From Eutrigla gurnardus (lineage: Eukaryota > Chordata > Actinopteri > Perciformes > Triglidae): DNA of 64,000 bases. Shown one piece after another: positions 13,086-23,494 of the stretch. The stretch covers positions 17,905,645-17,969,644 of the forward strand of contig OY741269.1 of NCBI GenBank assembly GCA_963514095.1. Direction: 5' to 3'. Position 1 is the stretch's first letter. Each line of letters begins with the position of its first letter. A program made the position numbers and the translations under genes. Below the pieces are notes generated by a model. That model saw nothing but the letters and a program-made list of their open reading frames with translations. It did not search any database and was not told the DNA's origin.

Positions 13086-13859
13086 CTTGGGAAACACACC
13101 AAAAGCAAAGCAAATATTTTAGGTCGCGCTATTACATATAAAGACGCAATCTTTTGTGGCGTTGAAATATTTAAACTCATGCAAATAATTTGCGTGACGC
13201 TCTGACACATAAGCCAATCAGCGTTGAGATTGTCCTCCTGTTCTCACTGAATCATAAATGGACAAAACATATGATAGTGGTCTGTGGTCTCCCAGAGGTC
13301 TAGAACCTCACATTAGTGCAGAGATCAGAGACTGTCTATGGTACAAACAATGTATTTATGTCTAGATGACGTTATTGTGTTGATGGAGAAGCTACAGTTA
13401 GCATAGCCTGCTTCCGATCAACCCAAACTCCATTCAGAAAACAAGCATTTTAAAGTTATTTGCTTGTTGTCTTGCAGACAGACTGAACAAACCATGACTT
13501 CAAACTTGCTCCAAATTGTCGTCATATAGTAGTTATTTCAGCATCCATTTTTTCTGTTTATTGCAATTAAATCACAACAAAATAGATTATTTTGGGTTCA
13601 TACTGCTGTAGTAAACCAGCCAATGTGTCTTGCATTCACATTGATGTTATGAACTCAGACAGGATAGCTTTTTATTACCTGGTGTATCTGGGACTTCACA
13701 ACAGTACAAATCAGCAACAGTGGGCCTACAGTGGCCATGATTGATGGAACATTGTCGTTGTCTATATTGAGCCCTCCCTTCTAGCCCAGGTGACGCAAAT
13801 AAACACAAGTGATCCTGCGTGAGGCGAAAATTTGCTTTGCGTTTGGTGTGAACGCACCT
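13086..13859 (+). mobile_element. Dispersed repeat A, copy 3: near-complete MITE-like element
   Basis: This is the best preserved copy of repeat A. The left segment 13096-13115 and the reverse complement of 13830-13849 match at 19 of 20 positions (ACACCAAA.GCAAAGCAAAT), giving terminal inverted repeats about 770 bp apart. The right end continues to AACGCACCT at 13859. There is no transposase frame. The AGGTGCGTTCACACCAAACG-type end is shared with the left end of copy 4. The superfamily cannot be assigned safely, because no clean target duplication is visible at either end. Confidence 0.8.
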
Positions 13860-13941
13860 CAATAGAGTACAATAAGTTCAGACTGGCAGCAAGGCTCACA
13901 TAGACGTGGGATCAGATACCCTTCACTTCCACTCTGTTTTA

Positions 13942-13942
<1 letters not shown>

Positions 13943-13997
<55 letters not shown>
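13943..13997. repeat. (GT)n microsatellite, 55 bp
   Basis: Pure TG/GT repeat, followed 150 bp later by an AC tract at 14145-14176 of opposite polarity. Confidence 0.95.
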
Positions 13998-13998
<1 letters not shown>

Positions 13999-14142
13999 TG
14001 CATATGCGTGAAACGTGTTAATGAAATATGTTGAAATACGATGGCTCCTCCCAGAGGCCCTCCAAGTTGCACATCCTGATGAAAGCATAAACATCTGTGA
14101 CATTTCAACAGAGCACATCTTTATATCCAACCCCCTGTGGGT

Positions 14143-14178
<36 letters not shown>

Positions 14179-14594
14179 AGATACACACTAGCTCCACCTC
14201 CTCCTCTCTACTTCCACCAAATACCCACAAGTCAACCTGTCACCTAGATTTAAGTCGTGATAATGCTCAGGAGCCTCTGCCTTTCTGTCGCCGTCTCTTT
14301 TTCACTCTATTTACGTGTGAGAATATACAATCAGAGTGTCACATTGTCAGAACTCCAGTGCGATTGTTTGCACACTCGGCGTATCTTCGTCTCTCCTCCT
14401 CGCTGCTCACGTAGCTCCTCACATCTGTCAGACTCTTGAAACCCTGATACATCAGAGTCATTGCAGAGTGGCGTGCTTTGATGGCCATGCTAAATGTCTC
14501 TCTTCCATCTCTCTCTTTCATTCACTCGCACAACCTGGCGAGTTACACACCGCTGATGTAAGCAGTGGGTGAGACAGGTCACTGCGTACATTTA

Positions 14595-14630
<36 letters not shown>

Positions 14631-15039
14631 GGTCACAGCTAATCTCATTCTGGTCTAGATGTGCCTAACAAATTCACCTCCAGACGTATTGACGCCTCGT
14701 CAGAGGAGACTGTGTCATTTACGGGCGTCAACTAACATTTGATTGCAATATCACGTGACCAGGCTACGCCATGTATTAATACAGTTAGGAGGGAGGAGAG
14801 CTGTTATAGGTAAAGCTTTTAACGCGGCGCTAGTGGCTACATCTCACCGGATGTACGTTCACGGAAGGAGGAGAAAAGCCCAGAACCTGTCCCTCACAGG
14901 TTGACGTCCAAATGATCACTTTGTGGTTAAAGTATTTCCTTTAAAAGAATACTCGATAAAGATCCTCTCATTGTCTTCTCTGCCGATCCACCAGTTTGAG
15001 CTCTAAGTAGGCGTCATGTCTGTCCGGAGATTCCCACAT

Positions 15040-15200
15040 TCATATCAAAGTGTTTCAATATGATTTTAGGCTTCGTGAGGCAATATCTCTTCATATTTAG
15101 CACAAACATCCACTTGAACTCACGGTGGAATTCATGCAGTGATGACATTTTGGACAGTCGTCGATGTGAACTGGTGTAAGCTGGAACACGACTGGTTGGC
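15040..15200 (+). repeat. Fragment of fish repeat E (truncated)
   Basis: A core reading GGCAATATCTCTTCATATTT followed by AGCACAAACATCCACTTGAA resembles the left part of the repeat at 15960-16135 and of a repeat commonly met in fish genomes (recall). It lacks the nuclear-receptor-like motif. Confidence 0.4.
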
Positions 15201-15959
15201 GGAGGCATGAGGCCTTGTAATTCTAGTTTTCCCGTAAATCAGCTGCTGCCCGCATCACATGGTACGTGGTTTACGGTTGTCGCTGCCGTGACTCGGCAGC
15301 AGCGAGCTGTGCTCAGGCAATTAGAGAGCCGCCTTTGTTGCCTTTAACGAGTTTGACCCGTTTTGCTGATAATACACATACATTTCCATTCTTTCTCCTT
15401 TTTCTCTCTCTCTTGTCTCCCTGTGTCTACCTATCTCTTTAAAATCCTAATCCTGTGACACAACGTTCAGTGCGAGCAGTACGAGGGAGCCGACCTTCAC
15501 CTCGTCACCGTCTATCGTGTCCATCTGGACGAAAACCCCATAAGAGCGGCATTCACGTGGTTCACATCCAGTCACGTGGGTGTCGATATGACGGATAGGA
15601 GCGAGGGGAGAGACGAGCAGCGAGCATCCAGGAGTTATCTGCTCAGCCAAACTGAGACGCACTGTAAGGGAGAGGAGGGAGGGAGGGAGTTACCGAGGGG
15701 GGAGATATGGCCAAGAAGGGCAGAGATACTGAAATGTGGAAGGGAGGGAGAGAGAATGTAAACTACAGATATAGTTGGGTGGGAAAACAGCGCGGCAAAG
15801 GAAATGATGACGAGAGAGAGCGAGATCAAACAAAGCACGTTTTGCAGGTGGAAAATGTGATGCTGCTGCACTGCCTCTTTATTACCCAATCAGAGCATTT
15901 GTTTTTTACAGTGTGCTTCCTCTGTTCATGACACCGGAGTTATGGAGGCATTATGTTTT

Positions 15960-16135
15960 TGAGTTGTCCGTCCCCTCGGTGCATCTGTCAGTCCGGTCCG
16001 TTCTCATCAAGGCAACGTCTCTGGAGGGAATTCCTTTAAGTGTCCACTCGAGGATGAACTAGTAGAATTTGGTGGTCAAAGGTCACTGTGACCTCACAAA
16101 ACACATTTTTGGGCCAAAACCGTAGGAGGAGGAGG
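15960..16135 (+). repeat. Fish repeat E with a nuclear-receptor-like motif
   Basis: The block runs from TTGAGTTGTCCGTCCCCTCG through GAGGATGAACTAGTAGAATT to TGACCTCACAAAACACATTT. It corresponds to a very common fish interspersed repeat whose usual wording includes GGTGGTCAAAGGTCA and TGTGACCTCACAAAACAC (recall, not a search). No coding capacity is seen. Borders are approximate. Confidence 0.5.
16073..16094. promoter_or_regulatory. Overlapping DR1 and IR3 (estrogen-response-element-like) motif
   Basis: TGGTCA-A-AGGTCA (16073-16085) is a direct repeat with one-base spacing, the arrangement bound by RXR heterodimers, HNF4 and COUP-TF. Sharing its second half-site, AGGTCA-CTG-TGACCT (16080-16094) is a perfect inverted repeat with three-base spacing and equals the consensus estrogen response element. 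It lies inside repeat E, about 1.4 kb upstream of the putative leader exon. The sequence match is direct. Any function is inference, because the same motif is dispersed with the repeat. Confidence 0.55.
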
Positions 16136-17639
16136 GGGAGGTGTGAATTAAACGAGGCAAGCTGCACAAGGTTAAAGTGGAGGAAAGGCATCAAACGGCA
16201 AAAGTTGCATCATTATCTTTCATCGACATTTTCCTGTCAGACTTTAATGAATGTATAACGAATAGTAGCAGAAAAGAAGTTGTATTCTCTGTGTAAACAT
16301 CCGGTTCATTGTGCTCCCACTCTCAAAGTAAGTGGTGAGTTTGTCAAGTCCATGACTCACACACACACACACAGACACACACACAGGATTTAGGCTGCGT
16401 GACTTAAGTGCGGCTGGTTAACCAATCAATAGTCTGAGCTGAACAACTGTGTGAAGGCTACAGCAGGATTGCTTGCGTGCATTTATGACTCAGTGAGCGT
16501 GTCTCTTCTTTTTTTTTTTTTTGTCAGTGCTTCTGAGTGTGTAAAAAGAGTGTGTGTCATGCCTGTGAACTTTCCACACCGCCATCATCCAGATCCAGAT
16601 AAGATCGTGGTCGACATTAACGTGATTAATGACTTAACATGACGAAATAAATCAACATTTACTTTTAGTTTCAGACAGGACATGAACGGCGGTCTCATGG
16701 GTGAAAGTCCTGTGTTTGTTTCATTCATCCACAATACGTCGCAACCATCCTCAGCGAACCGTTGTTGACTTTATAGCACGTCGGTTGCTGTGAGTGTCTG
16801 ATAATGGTGCTGAGGGGTTTACAAACAGAGCTGAAGTCCCGCCCCTTCCGAGTTCACCATGTGATCTTGTTTCAGAAAATTATGAATGGTTGTCAATTTT
16901 TTTATTTATTTATTTATTTTTTGTAGGTTTGTGTGAAACCGCTCAGTGAACATCTCTCGTCTTGCGCTTACGCCACCATCAGTCCGTTACCTCGGCTGGC
17001 TAGCTAGCTGGCTAACTTAGCTACATGGACTCAATGTGTCTTTTTCTCAGCCGAGATGCGAAAGGAGAAAGAACCGTTATTGGTGCGATTACATGCCCAA
17101 AAATCACGAACATGACATCTCTTGCTGAAGCTACAATGCTTTTGTAACAAAATGCAACTTTCTTGAAATGCAGAATTACCTTTCAAATTGACAAACAGTA
17201 TTGGCGACATCTCCTTCGTGGCACAATTCACACTTGTCTCTTGCCATTTTCGCACTTGTTTTTTCCGAAATTCGGTAATAAGGAGGCAGGACTTCCCCTC
17301 TCTGTTGGAGTTAATCAGAAGCCTGGTGCGCGAAACTACGACAAACGTTGACGCAACTTTTAATTTCAAACCCAAATTCCCCCATCAGCCCCCCCTTTTC
17401 TTCTTTCTCTCTCCTTTCATCTTGTCTCGCTCATTATGATGTTGTTAATATACATTTTCTAAATCCTCCACCATGCTTTTCTTCTCCTCACCCCCCTCAC
17501 TCCCCCTCCACTCCCACTCCTTGAAAGCTGGAAATCAGGACAGTGCAGCAGCGGAGGGGTTAAGCTGAACCCGGCCTCGTGATTGGCTGCGGGCCGGCGG
17601 TCTGAACCAGCCTACAGAAAGAGGTAACCAGGCAACCTC

Positions 17640-17704
17640 AGAGAGGGAGAGAGAGGGAGAGGAAAGGAGAGGGGGCAGAGGAGCGAGGAGGAGAGAGAGA
17701 GTGC

Positions 17705-17738
<34 letters not shown>

Positions 17739-17742
17739 AAAG
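17640..17742. repeat. Purine (GA)n tract in the putative leader
   Basis: Imperfect GAGAGGGAGAG units pass into a pure GA run (about 17706-17730). The tract is almost free of pyrimidines on the + strand and could form triplex DNA or act as a GAGA-type promoter element. It may be transcribed as part of the 5'UTR. Confidence 0.85.
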
Positions 17743-17796
17743 AAAACCCCGCGCTGAAAGAAGCCTGGCATAGTTTTGAGGGGATTGTGGGAAAAG

Positions 17797-17802
17797 ATGT
17801 AA
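17797..17802 (+). other. Start-stop element (ATG-TAA) in the leader
   Basis: The sequence AAAAGATGTAACGG contains an ATG followed at once by a stop codon. In an mRNA leader such minimal upstream ORFs stall initiating ribosomes and lower downstream translation. It matters only if transcription starts upstream of it. The context (A at -3) is favourable. Confidence 0.4.
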
Positions 17803-17829
17803 CGGAGCTCGCAAAGCGCTCTCCCCGGG

Positions 17830-17919
17830 ATGGAAAACTGGATTACTGTCCCCGCTGAAACACTGCCGTGGAGGTCTGAAGAAACCGGGACAAGATACGC
17901 GGGAATGAATGGATTCTAA
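17830..17919 (+). other. Upstream ORF of 29 codons in the leader
   Basis: An ATG in strong context (GGGATGG: purine at -3, G at +4) opens a 29-codon frame beginning MENWITVPAETLPWR and ending GMNGF before TAA. A second in-frame ATG lies at 17905. The peptide has no recognised domain. As an upstream ORF it would be expected to reduce initiation at the dab1 start. It has not been compared across species. Confidence 0.45.
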
Positions 17920-17933
17920 AGCCTTTTCACAAA

Positions 17934-17972
17934 ATGGGAACTAACTGTGCTCATTTTCGCTGTAGTGTAAAG
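17934..17972 (+). other. Upstream ORF open to the exon end, likely crossing the splice junction
   Basis: ATG GGA at 17934 opens 13 codons (MGTNCAHFRCSVK) and reaches the donor exactly in phase 0. If joined directly to 42594, the frame continues 12 codons (beginning LSVGVCG) and stops at TGA 42630-42632. This gives a 25-codon upstream ORF that depends on splicing. It does not join the Dab1 frame. Confidence 0.35.
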
Positions 17973-18287
17973 GTAAGTGCGCCGATGCAGAAACAGCCCG
18001 AGCGGATTGACGCACGAAGTGAGACGCATCTCGTCCCGGTCCCGCGCGCGCTCGCGGGGAGGGGGTCCACAAAGTGTTTAGATCGGCGCGTGATAGTTTT
18101 TGGACCAACTAAAAAAAAAAAAAAAAGAAAGAAAGAAAGAAAGAACGAGCCTGTGGATTCAGTGTGTTCCGTCACTGCGATGAATGACCTAGTGCTGCTG
18201 CTGCATCGGGATTTTAGTGTGTGTGAGTGTGTGTGTGTGTGTGTGTGTGGGGGGGGGGGACTCCCTCACTGGAACATAGTGGTCAGG

Positions 18288-18288
<1 letters not shown>

Positions 18289-18362
<74 letters not shown>
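18289..18362. repeat. (GT)n microsatellite, 74 bp
   Basis: Pure GT repeat, 320 bp after the putative exon donor. A second, interrupted GT tract ending in 11 G lies at 18217-18259. Confidence 0.95.
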
Positions 18363-18363
<1 letters not shown>

Positions 18364-18806
18364 CAGGTTAGGCGGGATCTTTGCTGCATTCGGCGTGTGT
18401 ACTTGTGTCATTATTCAGTCATTATTCAGTTTCCTCTAAAGCTCTAAAGTGATGCCTTTGCCCCCCCCCCCCCCCCTTCTTATTTGGCGTGCGCGCGTAC
18501 GTGCGTGCTGCCAACGAGGACTTACTGCTACTTTATTACATGTTCCTTTTTATGCGTCTCCAACCGTCTTCAAAGCCTGATCCGGTGCGCTTTGGTCCAC
18601 TTTGCAGGGTGTTTGCTCGCGGTGGAAGTGAACGGAAGTGGCAAAGTGCCGGTCTCTGGGTTGATGGAGAGAGAGAGAGAGGTGGAGAGAGAGCGGGTTG
18701 AATGGGCGACCCGGTCAGTTTGCTTTGAGGGGGCCCAGGCTCCCTCCGCTGCAGCTAAAAGCCGCATTAATCATGAAGCTGGCGGTGTGCTGCTCTGCAG
18801 AGACCC

Positions 18807-18860
<54 letters not shown>

Positions 18861-18906
18861 TCTCTCCCCCTCTCTCTCTCTCCCTCTCTCTCTCTCCCTC
18901 TCTCAC
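18807..18906. repeat. (CT)n microsatellite, about 100 bp
   Basis: Pure CT followed by CT interrupted with CCCT units. It is a homopurine/homopyrimidine tract with triplex potential. Confidence 0.9.
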
Positions 18907-18991
18907 TCCACACAACCTGCACCAGCTCTCTCTCTCTGTAGCAGGTGTATTTGTAGCAGGTTGTGTTTCCTATGATGGCTCCCCCCTCTGT

Positions 18992-19018
18992 GGGGGGGGG
19001 GGGGGGGGGGGGGGGGGG
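18992..19018. repeat. Poly-G run (27 G)
   Basis: An uninterrupted run of 27 guanines, the longest homopolymer in the window, lies only about 85 bp after the CT tract. It has G-quadruplex potential on the + strand. The exact length is uncertain because of known sequencing limits. Confidence 0.9.
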
Positions 19019-20744
19019 ATTGATTAAGGTTATTTGTTGTTGTCAGTGATGTAAAATCAGCCCGAGCATGCAGCCCATCCACCTGCATGTGTTCCCTTTG
19101 AGCCGGCTGGAGGATTTCCAACGTGTAGCTGCACCATATGAACTCAGGTTTTACAAGAGAACGTACACAAGCATCATGAAACGCGATGCAGGTGGGCAAG
19201 GCACCTGTAAGGCCCCTCACTTTCTTATACAGCACGCACGAGGGACCAACCTTCACAATGCTTTTCAACAGCTGCCACTCATTGGAAGGATATTTTATTT
19301 TTAATTAGTTAAAAATGCTAATGTTGCTGCTTTAACCTCGGCGAGGGATTTAAATAGTTTTCTTTCACTGCAGCCAAACGGGCCTCTTACTTCTGCCTGT
19401 ATGGGCCCAGCAGGCGACTCCTGGGCGTCATAGTAACCCAGAGTATTGTGTGGAGACTCTCAAAGAAAACCCCTGTTGAAGGCTCTCTTTCTCCCGCTTT
19501 CAATTCGCATCTCCATCTGCTCCTTTTTTTTCCCCCTTCTCCCTTCCCATTCTCTGTTACTTTCCACAAGCCCTGCCTGCCTTCAGCAATTTATGTTTCC
19601 CAATGCAGCATAGTGGGTCTAGTGTCTGCGCTGTGTAACGGTCCACAATGCTGCTGAATCTCCAACAGCCAAGCTCCTTTAATGGTGTACAGTAGTCTTG
19701 ACATCAGGAATTCACCGGAACCTGTTGATTACTGTTCCACCCCCTAAAGCTTTTTAACACCTTTTTCTTGTTGTTTTAGTAAAAGGAAGCTTTGTAGCTC
19801 AGATTCGGGGACACGCTGTACCTCTGAAAGCCCTCTTTTAGAGTTCTGCTCTGCACCGAAACTCATCCTACAAACATGTACGTGTCTGAATAAAGTAGCA
19901 AGCTGTAATAAATAAATAATTAAAGCACCACCTGCAAAGAATCCCAGCAGGCTCAAGGTTTAACAGGTGTAAAGTTTGAATCGCAGTACTTTGAAACTAG
20001 TACTTGGGCATGTTAAGGTGGACTTGTCTCTGAGAGACCTGAGCCCAATCAGGTCTAGGCTTTCATTGGACCCCACACAGGACCTAATGTAACAAATCCC
20101 TCCTCCTCCTATAACCTGTTAACGTCGTTATCATTATTCACATCGCTGCCTACTTTGCTGTGGCAACCCGGAGACACCTGTTGCCATGGATACAATTGAA
20201 CGCCACAATAAATCGACAGCCTATTGAAGTTACCTACTTGACTCCACGCAGGCTGCTCAATGGCGTTTTCTTTAAATGATGATAAAAACAAAGAGCAGCT
20301 GCAGTGGAGTCAAACCGACCACCGTTCACTGAGATTCCCCACCTTTTATTCTACTCCTCTCCTGTGTGATGTTTGTTTTGTTGCTCACTTCATCTAACTC
20401 CACAGCAACAACATAACGCCACGTTCAGGTCCAACCGAGCCCTTTCTGTCCCGGGTTCATTTGCTTTTGGGTCCATTTTGTCCTGGTTTTGTGGATGTTG
20501 ATTGCACTTCTAAGGTCGGCTACAGTGTTTCCGATCTGGTTAAGTTGCACAACAGCTGTGCACTTCTCCTCCTCCTCACCTTTGTCGGTCAAAGTCGAGC
20601 TGAAGCGGCATATCGTTGCTGAGCGCCAGGCGGGACAGTGGCGACGGGAGGAATTTGATTTGTGTGTTCAAAAGATCAGCTCGCGACCTTCTCCAGCTCT
20701 CTGCCGTAGCTGCAGACTGATTGATGGATGGATGTCATGATGTT

Positions 20745-20890
20745 ATTGGTTGAAACCGGTTGCTGATGTCAGCATGCGTCATATCTTGCTTGCCAGGATG
20801 ATAAAGATATTGGATTTTGATATAAAAAAAATATGAATATTGATTTTTTTCCCCCAGCATATATTGTTAAACAGGTGCATGGTAAAAGGG
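20745..20890 (+). repeat. Dispersed repeat C, copy 1
   Basis: Blocks ATTGGTTGAAACCGGTTG, ATTGGATTTTGATATAAAAA and GCATATATTGTTAAACAGGT recur in the same order at 25945-26075 with substitutions and small indels. The class is unknown. Confidence 0.6.
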
Positions 20891-21215
20891 TTAACAAGGC
20901 TGTTTTCTTTTCAGCTGCACAGCTCTGACTCATGATTGAACCAGGGTTCCTCCTCAGTAAGAGCTGCTGTCCTTTCTTTGAAATGTACGTCTATTTCAAA
21001 GGTAGAACTCTTATGCAACAACAACAACAGTAATAAATGAGCAGAGAAGAAGACATGACTGTCAGACATGAACCTGCTCCGCTGAGGTCTTTTAAACAGG
21101 TTGCAACATGTTAAATATTGGTATTTCTTCCAGCGGGGGGTTCCACCGCTTCTGAGGAAGGAACAAGGGAGAATTGACTGGCTCTTGGCTGGCTGCCCCT
21201 CTCATTGATCCACTT

Positions 21216-21217
<2 letters not shown>

Positions 21218-21295
<78 letters not shown>
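21218..21295. repeat. (GT)n microsatellite, 78 bp
   Basis: Pure TG/GT repeat. It is followed within 500 bp by GA (21574-21642) and CA (21773-21811) tracts. Confidence 0.95.
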
Positions 21296-21296
<1 letters not shown>

Positions 21297-21573
21297 AAGC
21301 GAGCGACATTCTCTCAGATATAATTGGCATTGAGCATATCTTTACAGCCCACTGGGAACATGTGTGTGTATATATATGTTCCCTGTTTCCTGGCCTTTTA
21401 TTCACTGTAAGGGAACTGGAATGTTTGTTTGCGATTCTGGGCAAATCAGCATCAAGCACACACACACAAGTCTTAAAACACAGCAGGAACTATCATCACC
21501 ACCGATCACGATTACTTCTTGAATACCAACAGGCACTAGAGCGCGTTACATTCACACACAGACAAAAGGGGCT

Positions 21574-21591
21574 GAGAGAGAGAGAGATGGG

Positions 21592-21624
<33 letters not shown>

Positions 21625-21642
21625 AGAGAGAGAGAGAGAGAG
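21574..21642. repeat. (GA)n microsatellite with GATGG interruptions
   Basis: GA repeat interrupted twice by GATGG, so it has a simple higher-order pattern. It is purine-only on the + strand except for the two T bases. Confidence 0.9.
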
Positions 21643-21770
21643 CAGTCCATCCAGAAGTGCAGATCGAGCTGCCAGCTAATCTGCCTCTGCAGTCTGTAAT
21701 CTGTAATCTTCTTAAAACACTCGCAATCTGTCCACACCACTGGGATTAGCATCTGCAGACACAACAGCGG

Positions 21771-21813
<43 letters not shown>

Positions 21814-22301
21814 TTCGCTGCCCTTACATTTGACCGCGGACTCAAAAGACTGCTGCGTGGGTTTGGCTCGCTCTGCTTTTACAGCCCGACTTCTAATCTC
21901 CCGACAGCTCTGTGAATCAGCAGATAAATAGGAGGAAATGCAGTGTGGAGTGAGTTTACTTCACTAGTTTGCAGAGGATGTTAACTAGTAAGTCATGTGT
22001 TGCGTTGTCGGGCTGCTCGGCAATGGCAAAAGTCATCAGAGATATTTTGGTCAATATTGAGATAGCAACCTTTAAAAGAAACTGTCAACCTTGGATTTTC
22101 TTGAGATAATTCTTACTGTGAATAAAGGCTCTCTTGTCTTCATCCGGGCTGCAGCCTAACTACACATGTCACTGACTGCTTACACTGAGTTTGACTTTTT
22201 AAGGGAAAACTGTTGGACGTTTGAGAGCGAACTGACTAGACGAGATGTATGAAGAACACTCTTGTGCTCTTGTAAACAGAATGGCTGTATGTTAATGGTC
22301 T

Positions 22302-23190
22302 CTTTGGTTCACAGTCCCTGTCTCCAGTCTCTGTCTTCTGTTCTCCGTCTCTGTCTTCGGTTCCCCATCTCTGTCTTCGGTTCCCTGTCTCTGTCTTTGG
22401 TCCCCTGTCTCTATCTTTGGTTCCCTGTCTCTGTCTTTGGTTCCCTGTCTCTGTCTTTGGTTCCCCGTCTCTGACTTTGATTCCCCATCTCTGTCTTCTG
22501 TTCCCCATCTCTGTCTTCGGTTCACTGTCTCTGTCTTCGGTTCCCTGTCTCTATCTTTGGTTCCCTGTCTCTGTCTTTGGTTCCCTGTCTCTGTCTTTGG
22601 TCCCCTGTCTCTGTCTTTGGTCCCTTGTCTCTATCTTTGGTTCCCTGTCTCTGTCTTTGGTTCCCTGCTCTGTCTTCGGTTCCCTGTCTCTGTCTTTGGT
22701 TCCCTGTCTCTATCTTTGGTTCCCTGTCTCTGTCTTTGGTCCCCTGTCTCTATCTTTGGTTCCCTGTCTCTGTCTTTGGTTCCCTGTCTCTGTCTTTGGT
22801 CCCCATCTCTGTCTTCTGTTCCCCATCTCTGTCTTCTGTTCCCAGTCTCTGTCTTCTGTTCCCCGTCTCTGTCTTCGGTTCCCTGTCTCTGTCTTTGGTT
22901 CCCTGTCTCTATCTTTGGTTCCCTGTCTCTGTCTTTGGTCCCCTGTCTCTATCTTTGGTCTGTCTTTGGTCCCCATCTCTGTCTTCTGTTCCCCGTCTCT
23001 GTCTTTGGTTCCCCATCTCTGTCTTCAGTTCCCCGTCTCTGTCTTCAGTTACTTGTCTCTGTCTTCAATTCTCCATCTCTGTCTTTGGTTCCCTGTCTCT
23101 GTCTTTGGTTCCCCGTCTCCGTCTTCGGTTCCCCGTCTCTGTCTTAGTTTCCCCATCTCTGCCCTGTCCCTACTGTCTCTGTCTCGTCTG
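22302..23190. repeat. Minisatellite with 20-bp unit (about 43 copies)
   Basis: The unit is TTCCCTGTCTCTGTCTTTGG and variants, repeated head to tail for roughly 860-890 bp with occasional one- or two-base slips and one shortened unit near 22960. Because 20 is not a multiple of 3 and the unit has no stop in any + frame, overlapping long open frames arise (up to 320 codons); these are artefacts. Variant positions are mostly CCG/CTG/CCA and TCGG/TTGG, as expected from CpG decay of an ancestral TTCCCCGTCTCTGTCTTCGG. One strand is almost pure pyrimidine apart from G. Confidence 0.95.
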
Positions 23191-23457
23191 TTCTGGAGCT
23201 CCGGGGATCCTCTTGTATCTTATGGAACTGTCCCTCTTGCCAACCCCCCCTCCACATTCACCTTTAGTATTTCCACTCATCATCATTATCTAACGTTCTT
23301 ATTTTCTCCGATGCTCTGCTGTCTGCTGTCTGCTGTCTGGTCTCACTGCTCATTCGTTCTCCAGCGAGCTCCACTTTAAGGTGAAATCGCAAAGATGTTC
23401 ACTTTGTTAATGAGTTTTCACGGCAAACAAAAGCACTTCAGATGAGGCGAACACACG

Positions 23458-23494
<37 letters not shown>

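Larger units (their letters stand above)
1..17538. other. Non-coding region upstream of the putative dab1 leader exon
   Basis: No coding exon could be recognised on either strand. The open frames here are short, lack recognisable domains and often run through CA/GT tracts. The stretch holds microsatellites (for example 320-340 CT, 7723-7765 GT, 7834-7855 AC, 14145-14176 AC, 14597-14627 GT), a 25-C run, four families of dispersed repeats and one hAT-type element, listed separately. Between them are AT-rich stretches with homeodomain-type TAAT cores, for example 1985-2220 and 5440-5720, that could be conserved regulatory DNA. Mammalian DAB1 has many widely spaced noncoding 5' exons, so this may be an intron of a longer transcript rather than intergenic DNA. 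The sequence alone cannot decide. Confidence 0.6.
17539..17829 (+). promoter_or_regulatory. dab1: Candidate promoter / CpG-rich start region of dab1 leader exon
   Basis: Base composition changes sharply here to GC-rich with frequent CpG. An inverted CCAAT box (ATTGG, 17582-17586) lies in GTGATTGGCTGCGGGCCGGC, and a 100-bp purine tract follows at 17640-17742. No TATA box is seen, which fits a dispersed-start CpG-type promoter. Transcription would run on the + strand into the donor at 17972/17973. An alternative is that this is an internal exon: a C/T-rich stretch at 17463-17520 precedes a weak AG at 17537-17538. Confidence 0.4.
17760..17972 (+). other. dab1: Probable noncoding 5' exon of dab1 (donor at 17972/17973)
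   Basis: The block ends in an excellent splice donor, AAAG|GTAAGTG, and is on the same strand as dab1. The next strong acceptor with a matching role found downstream is at 42593/42594. Its 5' border is not fixed by the sequence; transcription probably starts somewhere between 17560 and 17800. It contains several ATGs, but none opens a frame that would join dab1 in phase, so it is best read as untranslated leader. Assignment to dab1 rests on strand, position, the donor and the lack of any other gene. Mammalian DAB1 is known for multiple alternative noncoding 5' exons. A transcript is needed to prove the junction. Confidence 0.5.

Noticed and set aside
17934..17972. Alternative N-terminal coding exon of Dab1 starting at the ATG at 17934
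   Set aside because: Joined to 42594 the frame ends after 12 more codons, and joined to 58647 the phase is wrong, so it cannot enter the Dab1 frame.
18484..18975. 163-codon open frame on the + strand
   Set aside because: It reads through the CT microsatellite (Ser-Leu repeats) and has no domain.
22417..23379. 320-codon open frame on the + strand, with overlapping frames of similar length
   Set aside because: The frames are generated by the 20-bp minisatellite, whose unit lacks stops in any + frame; the repeated VPCLCLWF pattern is a translation of the repeat, not a protein.
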